64,000 nucleotides of DNA from positions 66,465 to 130,464 of the forward strand of contig JAPLSY010000080.1 in the NCBI GenBank assembly GCA_026398415.1, in the 5' to 3' direction. The notes under the pieces were generated by a model. That model was not told where the DNA came from. It saw only the letters and a program-made list of their open reading frames with translations, and did no database searches. Each line of letters opens with the position of its first letter. Within the stretch, counting starts at the first letter, position 1. Below are positions 10,620 to 19,247 of this stretch, in pieces. The translations under genes and the position numbers were made by a program. This stretch comes from Kiritimatiellota bacterium (lineage in GTDB: Bacteria; Verrucomicrobiota; Kiritimatiellia; JAAZAB01).

Positions 10620-10828
10620 GATCAACTAGCCCTTTATTTAAGGCCATTAGTTCAGCCCTGAAAGTTCCTGCCAGTGGACAGTAAAACGTCATTTAGAACT
10701 ATCCATTTACATTAAAAGGCCATTTCTATTTAGAATATCAAATAACCTCTTATCGTCAATGATATTTTTGCCTATTTTTAACGGTAATTGGCGCTCATTT
10801 CAGGGATGGATACGGAAACGGATTGGTA

Positions 10829-10857
10829 TTGAATATCAAGTAAACATGCCATACTAT
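10829..10857 (+). promoter_or_regulatory. Sigma70-type promoter of queF, probably leaderless
   Basis: A -35 TTGAAT (10829-10834) and a -10 TACTAT (10852-10857) are separated by 17 bp. Only 8 bases lie between the -10 box and the queF ATG at 10866, and no Shine-Dalgarno sequence fits in that gap. The transcript should therefore begin at or next to the start codon. Confidence 0.55.
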
Positions 10858-10865
10858 GACACCTT

Positions 10866-11312
10866 ATGAAAACACGCCTTACTCCACGGCCAGGCAAGGG
10901 ATCACATCCCGGGCTGACACTTCTGCGGCACAGTCGTGCGCCCATCCCCCGTTCGCCCGCCAAGGCCCGCCTGGAAACGTTCCAAAACGCCTACCGCCAG
11001 CGGGATTATTGGATTCATTTCGAGTGTCCGGAATTCACTGCGCTCTGTCCGGTCACCGGCCAGCCCGATTTCGGCGCCATCACCATTGATTACATTCCCG
11101 ACCGCGTGTGCCTGGAAAGCAAATCACTGAAACTTTATCTTTTTTCATTCCGCAACCACGGCGTCTTTCACGAGGCAGCGGTCAACCGCATCCTGGATGA
11201 CCTCGTCACCATCTGCCGGCCGAGGCGCATGCGCGTAACGGGCCGCTTTAATCCGCGCGGCGGGATTGCCATTACCGTGACAGCGGAGCATCCCGCGGAA
11301 ATGGCAAATTAA
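10866..11312 (+). CDS. queF: NADPH-dependent 7-cyano-7-deazaguanine (preQ0) reductase QueF
   Basis: QueF reduces the nitrile of preQ0 to the amine of preQ1 in queuosine biosynthesis, in the cytoplasm. At 148 residues it is the short unimodular (Bacillus) type. It has the catalytic-cysteine block [16 protein letters not shown], the QueF signature [14 protein letters not shown], and [16 protein letters not shown] downstream, all in the family order. The gene stands alone between divergent and convergent neighbours. Its promoter sits so close that translation is probably leaderless. Tgt, which inserts preQ1 into tRNA, is encoded at 22257-23378. No preQ1 riboswitch fold was seen upstream. Confidence 0.93.
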   Translation: MKTRLTPRPGKGSHPGLTLLRHSRAPIPRSPAKARLETFQNAYRQRDYWIHFECPEFTALCPVTGQPDFGAITIDYIPDRVCLESKSLKLYLFSFRNHGVFHEAAVNRILDDLVTICRPRRMRVTGRFNPRGGIAITVTAEHPAEMAN

Positions 11313-11419
11313 GAAATGGTTAATGGTAAATGGTAGATGAGGGAAGGTGAAACGTAAATTGTTAATAGTTGATGCTGTCGCCGGCCATTTGCCATCAACC
11401 ATTTTCCATTAACCATTCT
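11312..11419. repeat. Heptamer array (ATGGTTA family) as inverted pair between convergent genes
   Basis: The left arm at 11316-11341 is a run of ATGGTTA-like heptamers. The right arm at 11385-11418 is the reverse complement of such a run. The arms pair imperfectly over about 30 bases with a loop of about 45, and fill the gap between queF and the sensor-kinase gene. It could serve as a terminator for both. Confidence 0.8.
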
Positions 11420-13396
11420 TCAAGGCTTGTCCAACTCGCGGCGAACAGCACGGCCCAAGTTGTCGAAATCGTAAGGCTTCTGAATATATTGCCCAACTCC
11501 CAGCGTCAGCGCTTCCTTGATCCGATCGGTCACGGCAAAGCCGCTGACCATGATCACTTTCTGGCGCGGATTGAGTTCCAGCATTTTCTTATAAGTGTCC
11601 AACCCGTCGAAGTCGTCGGCCATGATCATGTCTAACAGGACCAGATCGATGGCCGGCCCCTGTGCCCGGGCCGCGGAATCAAGCAGTTCGATGGCAGTCT
11701 GGCCGTTGTGGGCGGTCAGCACCTTGTAGCCATCTGTGCGTAACCAGCGCGCGACGATGCGGCGTTGGTCTTCTTCGTCGTCTACGACCAGCACCGTTTC
11801 GTTGCCACGGAAATCGAGAGGGGCAAGCTGTTCACGGATTTCCGGCAGGGCGCCCGCCTGCCCGGCCAGGGAAACGGGAAAATAAACGATGAAATCCGAT
11901 CCCTTGTCGGGGAGCGCGCGCACGTCAATGAATCCCTTGTGTTCCTTGAGAACCGCATACACGATGGCAAGCTCCAGACCACTGCGCTTTTGCGACCGGG
12001 CTTTATCGTTGGCATAAAACGGCTCGAACATCCTGTTCAATTCCTGCTCGTCGATGCTTGGGCCCGTGTTCATAACATGCAGAACCACGTAGGTGTCCGG
12101 GCTAATCAATTCGTAGCCTGCCACCGGATCGTGTACCTGTTCCACGGAGGTCGTCAGGGTCAGACGACCACCCTGTGGCATAGCGTCGAATGCATGGATC
12201 AGCAGGTTTTCCACCATTTCCTGCAAGAGGCCCTCGGAGCCCTGAATTGCCGGCTGATCGGCGCCCCATTTCAGGTCCACCACCACCAGTGGCGCGCCAT
12301 GTTGCAATTCGATATAAACGTTCGAGTGCACAACCCGATCGAGGATCCGGTTCAGGACAAGCGGCTCCATCGGAAAATGCCCGATCCGTCCCAGGGTGAG
12401 CAGGTCGCGAATGATATCCACCGCCTTGCACGCGGAATTCTTGATGATTTGCAGGTCCTGGCGCAGGGCACTGTCGGGGGGCAGATTCTTGACGATCAGA
12501 TCAGGATAATTGACCATCGGTCCCAGGATGTTGTTCAAATTGTGCGCAACGCCCCCGGCCAGGCTCCCCAGCGATTCCATGCGCTGGGAGCGTAACAGCC
12601 GATCCTGAAGCTGGCGTTCGCGGGCTTGGGCATCTTTCTGCTCCGTGATATCCCGAAAACTTGCCACCACGCCAAGAATGGTTCCATGGTCATCGCGAAT
12701 GGGCGCCGCGCTGTGAGCAATGGGCACCTGCCGGCCATCCTTGGAAATCAGGACGGCATCCGTATCCGGGTGCACCACGACGCCCTTTTTCAGGATTGCG
12801 GTTAAATTGTTTTCAACGAGGGCCATTTCGTTGGCCTTCATCAGACAAAAAACGTCGGTCAGCTTGCGACCGATGGCATCCGCCGACTTCCAGCCGGTCA
12901 GGGTTTCGGCGATTGTGTTCATGAACTGGATGCATCCGGAAGCGTCCGTAGCGATGACGGCATCGCTGATACAGCGCAGGGTGGTTTCCATCCATTCCCG
13001 GCTCTCGCGCAGTTTGCGCTCCATGGTGTGCTTGTAGAGCGCCATTTCGATCGTCGTGCGCAGTTCACGGTCCTCAAAGGGCTTCAGCAGGTACCCAAAT
13101 GCCTCGGTCACCTTGGCACGCCGCAGGGTATCGTCATCGGTATAGGCCGTGAGATAGATGACGGGCACGGAATGTTCCCGCCGAATGCGCTCGGCCGCTT
13201 CGATGCCATCAATGGCGCCCTTAAGCATGACATCCATGAGAATCAAATCGGGCTTCAAAGCGCCTACCCGCTCCACCGCTTCTTCGCCAAAAGCCACTAT
13301 TCCCGCCACCGTATACCCCATGCCGGTCAGGCTGTTCTGGATGTCCTTGGCCACGATGCTTTCATCTTCCACAATCAGGATGCGCGCATTCGCCAT
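11420..13396 (-). CDS. Hybrid response regulator/PAS/histidine kinase/receiver with degenerate ATPase motifs
   Basis: The 658-residue cytoplasmic signalling protein has an N-terminal receiver (1-120, Asp in LILMDVML), a PAS domain (about 130-260), a dimerisation domain with the phospho-acceptor His in GGVAHNLNNIL, a GHKL ATPase (about 370-510) and a second receiver (about 530-655, Asp in LVLLDMIM). No membrane segment is seen. The ATPase deviates from consensus at three key places: the N box reads NLLIHAFDAM (His where the metal-binding Asn should be), the G1 box reads NTGPSI instead of DTGxGI, and the G2 box reads RSGLEL instead of GTGLGL. The fold is clearly retained, but ATP use is doubtful. 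A good ribosome site (AAGAGGACG) supports the start. No separate partner regulator is adjacent. Confidence 0.9.
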   Translation of the reverse strand: MANARILIVEDESIVAKDIQNSLTGMGYTVAGIVAFGEEAVERVGALKPDLILMDVMLKGAIDGIEAAERIRREHSVPVIYLTAYTDDDTLRRAKVTEAFGYLLKPFEDRELRTTIEMALYKHTMERKLRESREWMETTLRCISDAVIATDASGCIQFMNTIAETLTGWKSADAIGRKLTDVFCLMKANEMALVENNLTAILKKGVVVHPDTDAVLISKDGRQVPIAHSAAPIRDDHGTILGVVASFRDITEQKDAQARERQLQDRLLRSQRMESLGSLAGGVAHNLNNILGPMVNYPDLIVKNLPPDSALRQDLQIIKNSACKAVDIIRDLLTLGRIGHFPMEPLVLNRILDRVVHSNVYIELQHGAPLVVVDLKWGADQPAIQGSEGLLQEMVENLLIHAFDAMPQGGRLTLTTSVEQVHDPVAGYELISPDTYVVLHVMNTGPSIDEQELNRMFEPFYANDKARSQKRSGLELAIVYAVLKEHKGFIDVRALPDKGSDFIVYFPVSLAGQAGALPEIREQLAPLDFRGNETVLVVDDEEDQRRIVARWLRTDGYKVLTAHNGQTAIELLDSAARAQGPAIDLVLLDMIMADDFDGLDTYKKMLELNPRQKVIMVSGFAVTDRIKEALTLGVGQYIQKPYDFDNLGRAVRRELDKP

Positions 13397-13436
13397 AATA
13401 TTCGTCCTCTTAAACTATTGAGCCTTCAGCGCTCCG

Positions 13437-13517
13437 TTGTCCGTCCTCAGCCTTCCGTCGTTTTGGCGTCTGGCATCCGTCGTCTGTCGTCTGATTTCTC
13501 CAGTCCGCCATCCGTCA
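13437..13517. repeat. Heptamer array (GTCGTCY family)
   Basis: This is a run of GTCGTCC/GTCGTCT-like heptamers, mostly in one orientation, in the gap between the sensor-kinase gene and the RACo-like gene upstream of it in map order. The same unit family recurs at 17452-17519, 30156-30234 and inside dsbD at 44756-44811. Confidence 0.75.
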
Positions 13518-15458
13518 TCAGCCCTCGCAACCCTTTCCCGGATCATCTTCGGGAAACAGCATGGCCGAACTGAACGCCGTCTGGAAATCGGGCGAAAGCG
13601 ACAAATCCACGTGGCGCACCGCGCGGGCAATGGCGGCGGCCGCCTGCTTTTCAGCCACGGAGAGGAGCGCCCGCTTGGCGCCCAGCGAAGAGGCATTGCC
13701 GATAAACCGGATGCGATCGCACGGGATTGGCGGCAGGAGGCCAATGCGCCGGGCATGATTGCGCCGGATAAAATTGCCGAACGCGCCCGCCAGAAGCACC
13801 CGGCTCAAGTCCATGGGTTTCAGCCCCTCCATCTCCAGGAGAATGGAAATGCCCGCACTGATCGCGGCGTTGGCTAATTGCATTTCACGCACATCCCGCT
13901 GGGTCAGGAGCAGGGGCTTACCGGATACCGTTTCCGTCTTGTGCGCCAGCAGGAAATCCACATGCCCCTCCTGCTCGATCAGGCGCTTGCGCAAGGCCAG
14001 GGCCGTAGTGGACGGAACTTCGTCCGGCGTCCGCAGGCGGCCGGTGGGATCCAGGATTCCGAGGCGCAGGAGTTCCGCCACGGTATCGATCAGGCCTGAA
14101 CCGCACAGGCCCGCCGGGCGCGTGTTGCCGATAACGTTCATGCGCAGATCGCCATCCATGACCACTTTTTCAATGGCGCCGCTTGTGGCGCGCATGCCGC
14201 AGGAAATGCGCGCGCCTTCAAAAGCCGGCCCGGCTGCCACGGAGGTGGCAATCATTTGTCCCTTGTGCGCCAGTACAATTTCCCCGTTGGTGCCGATATC
14301 CACAAACAAGACGGTCTCGGTTTCACGGTCTAGGCGGCTGGCCACAATTCCGGCCACGGTGTCGCCGCCCACAAACCCGCCAATCTGCGGAAAGATGAAT
14401 ACCTTGCCGCACGGATTGATTTCCAGGGCCAGGTCCGCGGCGTTCAAGTGCGGCGCGTCGGTGAACACAGGCACGAAGGGCAATTCGCCCAGGGCCGAGG
14501 GATCGATCCCGCAGACAATCTGTTGCATGGTGGTGTTTCCCGCCATGACAATCTCGTAAATATGCGCCCGGTCAATGCCGGCAGCGCGCACCAACTCGTC
14601 CACGATTTCATTGACGGCCCCGATGATAACACGCTGGAGTTGGGCCAAGCCCTTGGCATCCTCGCGGCACTTGCGGATGCGGGCGATGACGTCGTCACCG
14701 TACGACGTCTGGGGATTTATTTTTGCTTCCACGCCCATATCCAGTCCGGTCTTCAGGTTGATAAGCGTCCCCACGAGCGTCGTCGTGCCGACATCCACGG
14801 CAATGCCATAGCACTGGCTGGTGGTGTCGCCCGGCTCGAAGTCTACCAGGTCGCCATCCACAATGACCGCCGTGCCGCGAAATCCCTGGCGGCGCAGAAG
14901 TCCGGGGAGCAAGCGCAACAGGCGGATACCGACCGGATCGAAGTCAGTCGGCCGGATGGCGGTGCGCAGGCGCTCGACATCCGAACGGGCATCCGCCTGG
15001 CTGGGCATGTCCAATTCCACAAAGTGCTTGCTGATGGCCGGACACAGTTCCATCTCGCCAGGGCGACCAGGCTCCGCCGAAGCGCTACGCCCAGGCGAGA
15101 GCGCTCTCGCAGAACCTGGCGGCAGGTCGGCGGCCTGGACCAGAATTTGCTGCTGCGACTCGAAAAGCGAAGTGACCGGCACTTCCACAACGAGGTCGCC
15201 TTGGATTCTGGCCTGACAGGCCAGGCGATAACCTTGCGCCACCTCCGTCTCGCCCAAGGCCGGTCGGCAGTTGGCGGATGGCGGACACGCGCCGCTGACG
15301 ACCTTCAGCCGGCATTTTCCACATTTGCCGGCGCCACCACAAGGCGTCTGCAGAATCAGTCCCGCCTGGGCGGCCGCCTCCAACAGAATGGTGTCCGGGA
15401 GGGCATATACCTGGCGGCCGGTTGGCTCGAAACTGATTTTATATTCCTGGCGTTTCAT
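13518..15458 (-). CDS. RACo-like ATP-dependent reductive activator of corrinoid proteins (2Fe-2S + ASKHA, DUF4445)
   Basis: The 646-residue protein has an N-terminal plant-type 2Fe-2S domain with cysteines in TPCGGAGKCGKCRL and YRLACQA, then a linker and an ASKHA-type ATPase region (GIAVDVGTTTLVGTL near 220, VFPQIGGFVGGDTVAGI, LFVDIGTNGEIVL). This is the layout of RACo and related DUF4445 proteins, which re-reduce inactive Co(II) corrinoid cofactors at the cost of ATP. No corrinoid methyltransferase is encoded nearby; the only corrinoid-type candidate here is the reductase-like protein at 54269-56674. The linker (about residues 115-140) contains a palindrome-derived, Ser/Ala/Pro/Arg-rich insert. 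No clear ribosome site precedes the ATG. Confidence 0.87.
   Translation of the reverse strand: MKRQEYKISFEPTGRQVYALPDTILLEAAAQAGLILQTPCGGAGKCGKCRLKVVSGACPPSANCRPALGETEVAQGYRLACQARIQGDLVVEVPVTSLFESQQQILVQAADLPPGSARALSPGRSASAEPGRPGEMELCPAISKHFVELDMPSQADARSDVERLRTAIRPTDFDPVGIRLLRLLPGLLRRQGFRGTAVIVDGDLVDFEPGDTTSQCYGIAVDVGTTTLVGTLINLKTGLDMGVEAKINPQTSYGDDVIARIRKCREDAKGLAQLQRVIIGAVNEIVDELVRAAGIDRAHIYEIVMAGNTTMQQIVCGIDPSALGELPFVPVFTDAPHLNAADLALEINPCGKVFIFPQIGGFVGGDTVAGIVASRLDRETETVLFVDIGTNGEIVLAHKGQMIATSVAAGPAFEGARISCGMRATSGAIEKVVMDGDLRMNVIGNTRPAGLCGSGLIDTVAELLRLGILDPTGRLRTPDEVPSTTALALRKRLIEQEGHVDFLLAHKTETVSGKPLLLTQRDVREMQLANAAISAGISILLEMEGLKPMDLSRVLLAGAFGNFIRRNHARRIGLLPPIPCDRIRFIGNASSLGAKRALLSVAEKQAAAAIARAVRHVDLSLSPDFQTAFSSAMLFPEDDPGKGCEG
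15061..15120. repeat. Palindrome-rich in-frame insert in the RACo-like gene
   Basis: This contains the perfect 16-bp palindrome GCGAGAGCGCTCTCGC at 15095-15110, flanked by CCAGG/CCTGG and a CTTCGGCGG segment seen in similar form in dnaX. It encodes a low-complexity Ser/Ala/Pro/Arg linker between the ferredoxin and ATPase domains. Confidence 0.6.
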
Positions 15459-15484
15459 TATATTTCAGATTATGTTTTTTTTTC

Positions 15485-15518
15485 GCACGCTTCACGCGAT
15501 ACGCTTTACGTTTCACAT
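15485..15518. repeat. Heptamer array (YACGYTT family)
   Basis: A short run of units such as CACGCTT, CACGCGA, TACGCTT and TACGTTT lies between the RACo-like gene and galU. It supplies the last codons and stop of galU. Confidence 0.65.
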
Positions 15519-16379
15519 GTTTTCTGCGATCTCCCGCAGGAAGGCCAACAGGTCCGCGCGCATGTCATCGCGCTTGAGGCCAAAGATAATGTTGGTTTTG
15601 ATAAAGTCCAGCTTGTTTCCGATATCGTAACGGACGCCATCGAACCGCAGGCCATACACGGCCCGGGTTTTCACCATTATGCGCAGGGCATCGGTCAATT
15701 GGATTTCATTATTTTTGCCGGGCGCCAGGCGGCCGATACAGTCGAAAACATCCGGCGTGAGGATATAGCGGCCGGCAATGGCCAGGTTGGATGGCGCCTC
15801 GTTCACGTCGGGTTTTTCAACAAAGTCCGAAATAAGATACAAATTCTTCGAGATCGCGCTGCCCGCCATGATGCCATAGCGACTGACCCTGGCGTGCTCC
15901 ACTTCCTCAAGGGCCACCACGGATTCCTGGTACCGTTCAAACACGTCCATCAACTGGCTGGTAACGGAGGACGCCGATTCCAGGAGCGTGTCGCCCAGTA
16001 ACAGCGCAAACGGCTCGTCGCCAACATGGCATCGGGCGCAGGCCACGGCATCGCCGAGCCCATTCAACTGTTTCTGCCACACAAAATGCACGTTGGCCAT
16101 GTCGGAAATGTGCCGCAAGAGTTCGCGCTCTTGCGCTTTCCCCTGGGCTTCCAGTTCCGATTCCAGCTCAAAGTTGCGGTCAAAATGCTCCTCGATCGCG
16201 CGCTTGCCTTTGCCGATAATCATGAGAATGTCGGTAATGCCGGCCGCCACCGCCTCTTCCACCACGTACTGGATGACGGGCGTGTCCACAATGGGCAACA
16301 TTTCCTTTGGCTGGGACTTGGCCGCCGGCAGGAAACGGGTGCCGAAACCGGCGGCGGGAATAACGGCTTTACGAATCAT
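15513..16379 (-). CDS. galU: UTP-glucose-1-phosphate uridylyltransferase
   Basis: GalU makes UDP-glucose from glucose-1-phosphate and UTP. The 288-residue length is typical. The nucleotide-binding start [15 protein letters not shown] with [22 protein letters not shown] and the central LGDTLLES segment are family hallmarks. The C-terminus ends inside a short heptamer array. The start codon lies within the last codons of the upstream sugar-kinase gene (11-bp overlap), so the two are translationally linked. That pairing suggests a joint role in making UDP-sugars; activity on glucuronate-1-phosphate would be an inference. Confidence 0.95.
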   Translation of the reverse strand: MIRKAVIPAAGFGTRFLPAAKSQPKEMLPIVDTPVIQYVVEEAVAAGITDILMIIGKGKRAIEEHFDRNFELESELEAQGKAQERELLRHISDMANVHFVWQKQLNGLGDAVACARCHVGDEPFALLLGDTLLESASSVTSQLMDVFERYQESVVALEEVEHARVSRYGIMAGSAISKNLYLISDFVEKPDVNEAPSNLAIAGRYILTPDVFDCIGRLAPGKNNEIQLTDALRIMVKTRAVYGLRFDGVRYDIGNKLDFIKTNIIFGLKRDDMRADLLAFLREIAENM

Positions 16380-17391
16380 GGGTATCCTCCCGGGTTGGCG
16401 AAAAATCCGGTTTGAAAACCTTGACGTTGATTTTTTCCAACGCCTTTACCAGGCGCTGGAACATGGCCGCGTCCGCGTAGGTGCCCACAATGGCGCCGCC
16501 GGATCCCGTAAACTTGGCGCTGGCGCCGACCGAGCGCGCCGCCTCGACCATGGCGATGTTGCCGGCGCTGAGCTTGTATATCTGGCGGCGCCGGTCGAAA
16601 CTGGCGTTCAGCAGGGGGCCGATCGCGCGGCCCTCGCCCTTCAGCAGGAGAACGCGCGCCTGGTCGGTCAAATCCGCCCAGAACGCCATTGCCGCAATCA
16701 CGTCCGGTTCGCCGCGCTCGAAACGACTGCGAATGTCGTTATGGAACACATCCGAGCTCTCGGATAAGTCGGTGCGGTAGGCAATGTAAAGGGGCGGCAG
16801 GAGTTCCAGGGGCAAGGGGTCGTAGCGCCCGTAGCCCTGGCGCGTTAAGAGCTCCCGGTTAAAATCCATATAGACCAGTCCCTCGTACACTTGGGCCACG
16901 CGGTCCTGCAGGCCGGCGGAAATACCCAGTTCGTGCTTTTCAACCGACAGGATCAGATTGGCCTGGATTGGTTTTGGAATGCACACACCGTAGAACTGCA
17001 TCAGGGCCCGCAGGCAGGCGGTGATAATGGCGCTGGATCCGGCCAGGCCGACTTGGGAAGGAATGCTCGTGTTATACCGGATGGTAAAATTGCGGTCTTC
17101 CAACGCAATGCCCTGATCCCGGCAATAATCGTGGAACCGCTTGATGGCCGCCTTCAGGAGCCGGATACCGCCGTAATAACCAAACAGGCGGACATCCTCC
17201 GCCAACCGGCGCAAATTTTTAAAGCGGGTGTGGTCGCGGGTATTGGGAAGGATTTCGATTTCCGGCGTCTCGTACAACACAATCTCGGCACAGAAATTGC
17301 GGAAGACAAAGGACATCGTCTTGCCGAAATATCCGTCCGAGGGATTCCCGATCAGCCCCGCCCGCGGATATGCTTGTGCTCGAATGATCAT
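16369..17391 (-). CDS. GHMP-family sugar kinase resembling plant glucuronokinase
   Basis: This 340-residue GHMP kinase has the opening block [18 protein letters not shown], the ATP loop [17 protein letters not shown], the segment [20 protein letters not shown], and the C-terminal [13 protein letters not shown]. From memory these match Arabidopsis glucuronokinase closely; that enzyme phosphorylates D-glucuronate at C1. Related GHMP kinases (galactokinase, mevalonate kinase) lack the NPSDxYxGKT form. The start at 17391 is preferred because GGAGG lies 11 bases upstream; an ATG at 17409 would add six residues. It overlaps galU, so the pair may convert free glucuronate to UDP-glucuronate. Confidence 0.85.
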   Translation of the reverse strand: MIIRAQAYPRAGLIGNPSDGYFGKTMSFVFRNFCAEIVLYETPEIEILPNTRDHTRFKNLRRLAEDVRLFGYYGGIRLLKAAIKRFHDYCRDQGIALEDRNFTIRYNTSIPSQVGLAGSSAIITACLRALMQFYGVCIPKPIQANLILSVEKHELGISAGLQDRVAQVYEGLVYMDFNRELLTRQGYGRYDPLPLELLPPLYIAYRTDLSESSDVFHNDIRSRFERGEPDVIAAMAFWADLTDQARVLLLKGEGRAIGPLLNASFDRRRQIYKLSAGNIAMVEAARSVGASAKFTGSGGAIVGTYADAAMFQRLVKALEKINVKVFKPDFSPTREDTHDS

Positions 17392-17410
17392 GGGGAATTT
17401 GTCCTCCATC

Positions 17411-17519
17411 TTCTGTCGTCCCGCCTTCGCCCAAAGGGCTATGGCGGGCAGGCCGGCGTCTGGCGTCTGGCTTCTCCGGTCCGTCGTCCGTCGTCCGTCA
17501 TCTGTCGTCTGTCCTCCTC
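17411..17519. repeat. Palindrome plus heptamer array (GTCGTCY family)
   Basis: At 17419-17447 there is an imperfect palindrome (CCCGCCTTCGCCC facing GGGCTATGGCGGG). From about 17452 to 17519 follow GTCGTCC/GTCATCT/GTCGTCT-like heptamers. Both fill the gap between recJ and the sugar-kinase gene. Confidence 0.75.
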
Positions 17520-19247
17520 CTACTCCGCCTTCCGAATATCCTGCACGTTCAATTCCAACGTCTCGTTGCCCATAAAGTTGTTCTTCTGAAAGGTGAACGC
17601 CACATCCACCGGTCCCTCCGGGATGGCAATATCGGCCATCCGGAACGCGATGGCTGAACGGCTGGTCCGTCCGTCGCCGACCATAAAACGCAGATGGTTT
17701 ACGCCAACCCGGCGCGGCTGTCCCTGGATGCGCACGCCCCGCACGGCCAGCACCGGCACGGGATTATCCTGCCCAAACGGCCGGAGCGCCTCCATGGCCG
17801 CGAACAGGGAATCGTTCACTTGGTCCAGCGTGATCCAGGCGTTAATCCGCTGGGTCGGCCGCAGATCGCGCCCCTCGAGCCCAACTTTCACGGCTTGGTT
17901 GAACGCCGTCCGAAAAGCCTCATACTGGTCCCTTTTTATTTCAAGACCGGCCGCCATTTCATGGCCGCCGTAGGTTACCAAAAATTGACGGCACTGCTCA
18001 AGCCCCTTCAAAAGATGATAGCCTTCGATGCTCCGGCAGGACCCCCGCCCCACCCCGTCCCGACCTCTCGAAGAGTCGGGATCAAATGCAATGACAACGA
18101 CTGGCCGGCGGTAACGCGCTACCAGGCGGGAGGCTACGATCCCGATAACCCCCGCATGCCAGCCGGTTTTGGAGATCACCAGGCCATAATGTTCTTGCTC
18201 GTTGAAATTGGTGTCTATTTCACGCATGGCCTCCGCTACGATTTCGGACTCGACCTTCTGGCGCTCCCGGTTGGCACCATCCAACTCCACGGCGATTTCA
18301 TGGGCGCGCTCCATGTTGTCGGTAAGCAGTAATTCCAACGAAGTATCCGCGTTACCCATCCGGCCGGCGGCATTGAGGCGCGGGCCCAAGCTGTATCCTA
18401 TATGGTGGGCATCGATGGCGCCCCGGATACCGGCAATATCCACCAGCGATTTCCAGCGGGGTGCCAGGGCCTGGTTCATCTGGGTCAGGCCATGCCGCAC
18501 CAGGATCCGGTTTTCACCGGTCAGCGGCACAATATCCGCCACCGTGCCAACCGCTACAAAGTCCAGGTACTCGCGCAAATCAATGGCCTGCGCAACCGGC
18601 AACCCTTCCTTTCGCCCGATCTTAAGCAGTCCGTGGCAAAGTTTGAACACCACGCCGACACCCGCCAGGACTTTGAGGTTATTATTCCGGCCCAGCTTGG
18701 GATTGACCACCGCCAGCGTTTTAACCGGTTGGCCACTGCTTTCGTGGTGATCGGTAATGACAACGTCAATGCCCGCCGCCTGCGCCAGTTGGACGGCTTC
18801 AGTATCGTTGGTGCCGCAATCCACGGTGATCAGCAGGCTTGGACGGCATTGCGCCATACAACGCTTGAGCGCCGCCAGGCTCAGGCCGTAGCCTTCTTCC
18901 TGTCGGCTCGGAAGGCAGGGGGTGACCATCCGGGCGCCCAGGCGATGCAGAATCTGCACCAGTAACCCGGTGCTGACAATGCCATCCACGTCGTAATCGC
19001 CATACACGGCGATGGATTCATCCGCCAGGATCGCCTGCTGAATCCGCCGGGCCGCCGGTTCCATGTCGGGCAGTAAAAACGGGTCGGAGAGATCGCTGAG
19101 CCGCGGATTTAAAAAACACTCGATGTCGGCCATGTCCCGGTAGCCGAGGCCCATCAGCATCTCCGCCACGGGCAGAGGAAGATCGAGGGTGCTTGCAAGC
19201 TGAATCGCCAGGGGCCCATCGCAGGGAATGGTCTTCCAGACTTTCAA
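17520..19247 (-). CDS. recJ: Single-stranded-DNA-specific exonuclease RecJ
   Basis: RecJ degrades single-stranded DNA 5' to 3' in recombination and mismatch repair. The 575-residue protein has the DHH-family metal motifs: DVDG at residues 86-89, DCGTND near 143-148, DHH at 166-168 and a later DAHHIG block, followed by DHHA1 and OB-type regions. The conserved [10 protein letters not shown] segment carries an extra stretch, [10 protein letters not shown], encoded by a 24-bp palindrome (18058-18081). The start codon overlaps the end of secDF by four bases, so the genes form one operon. Confidence 0.95.
   Translation of the reverse strand: MKVWKTIPCDGPLAIQLASTLDLPLPVAEMLMGLGYRDMADIECFLNPRLSDLSDPFLLPDMEPAARRIQQAILADESIAVYGDYDVDGIVSTGLLVQILHRLGARMVTPCLPSRQEEGYGLSLAALKRCMAQCRPSLLITVDCGTNDTEAVQLAQAAGIDVVITDHHESSGQPVKTLAVVNPKLGRNNNLKVLAGVGVVFKLCHGLLKIGRKEGLPVAQAIDLREYLDFVAVGTVADIVPLTGENRILVRHGLTQMNQALAPRWKSLVDIAGIRGAIDAHHIGYSLGPRLNAAGRMGNADTSLELLLTDNMERAHEIAVELDGANRERQKVESEIVAEAMREIDTNFNEQEHYGLVISKTGWHAGVIGIVASRLVARYRRPVVVIAFDPDSSRGRDGVGRGSCRSIEGYHLLKGLEQCRQFLVTYGGHEMAAGLEIKRDQYEAFRTAFNQAVKVGLEGRDLRPTQRINAWITLDQVNDSLFAAMEALRPFGQDNPVPVLAVRGVRIQGQPRRVGVNHLRFMVGDGRTSRSAIAFRMADIAIPEGPVDVAFTFQKNNFMGNETLELNVQDIRKAE
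18058..18081. repeat. Palindromic element inside recJ
   Basis: TCCCGAC at one end and GTCGGGA at the other enclose CTCT/AGA, giving a near-perfect stem with one bulge around a CGA loop. It encodes extra residues next to a conserved glycine-rich motif of RecJ. Confidence 0.6.

Noticed and set aside
10741-10865. preQ1 riboswitch upstream of queF
   Set aside because: No preQ1-I or preQ1-II aptamer sequence is present, and the promoter leaves no room for a leader RNA.
14448-16001. 517-residue plus-strand open frame across the RACo-like gene and galU
   Set aside because: It crosses two well-supported minus-strand genes and the gap between them; the composition is that of an antisense shadow.
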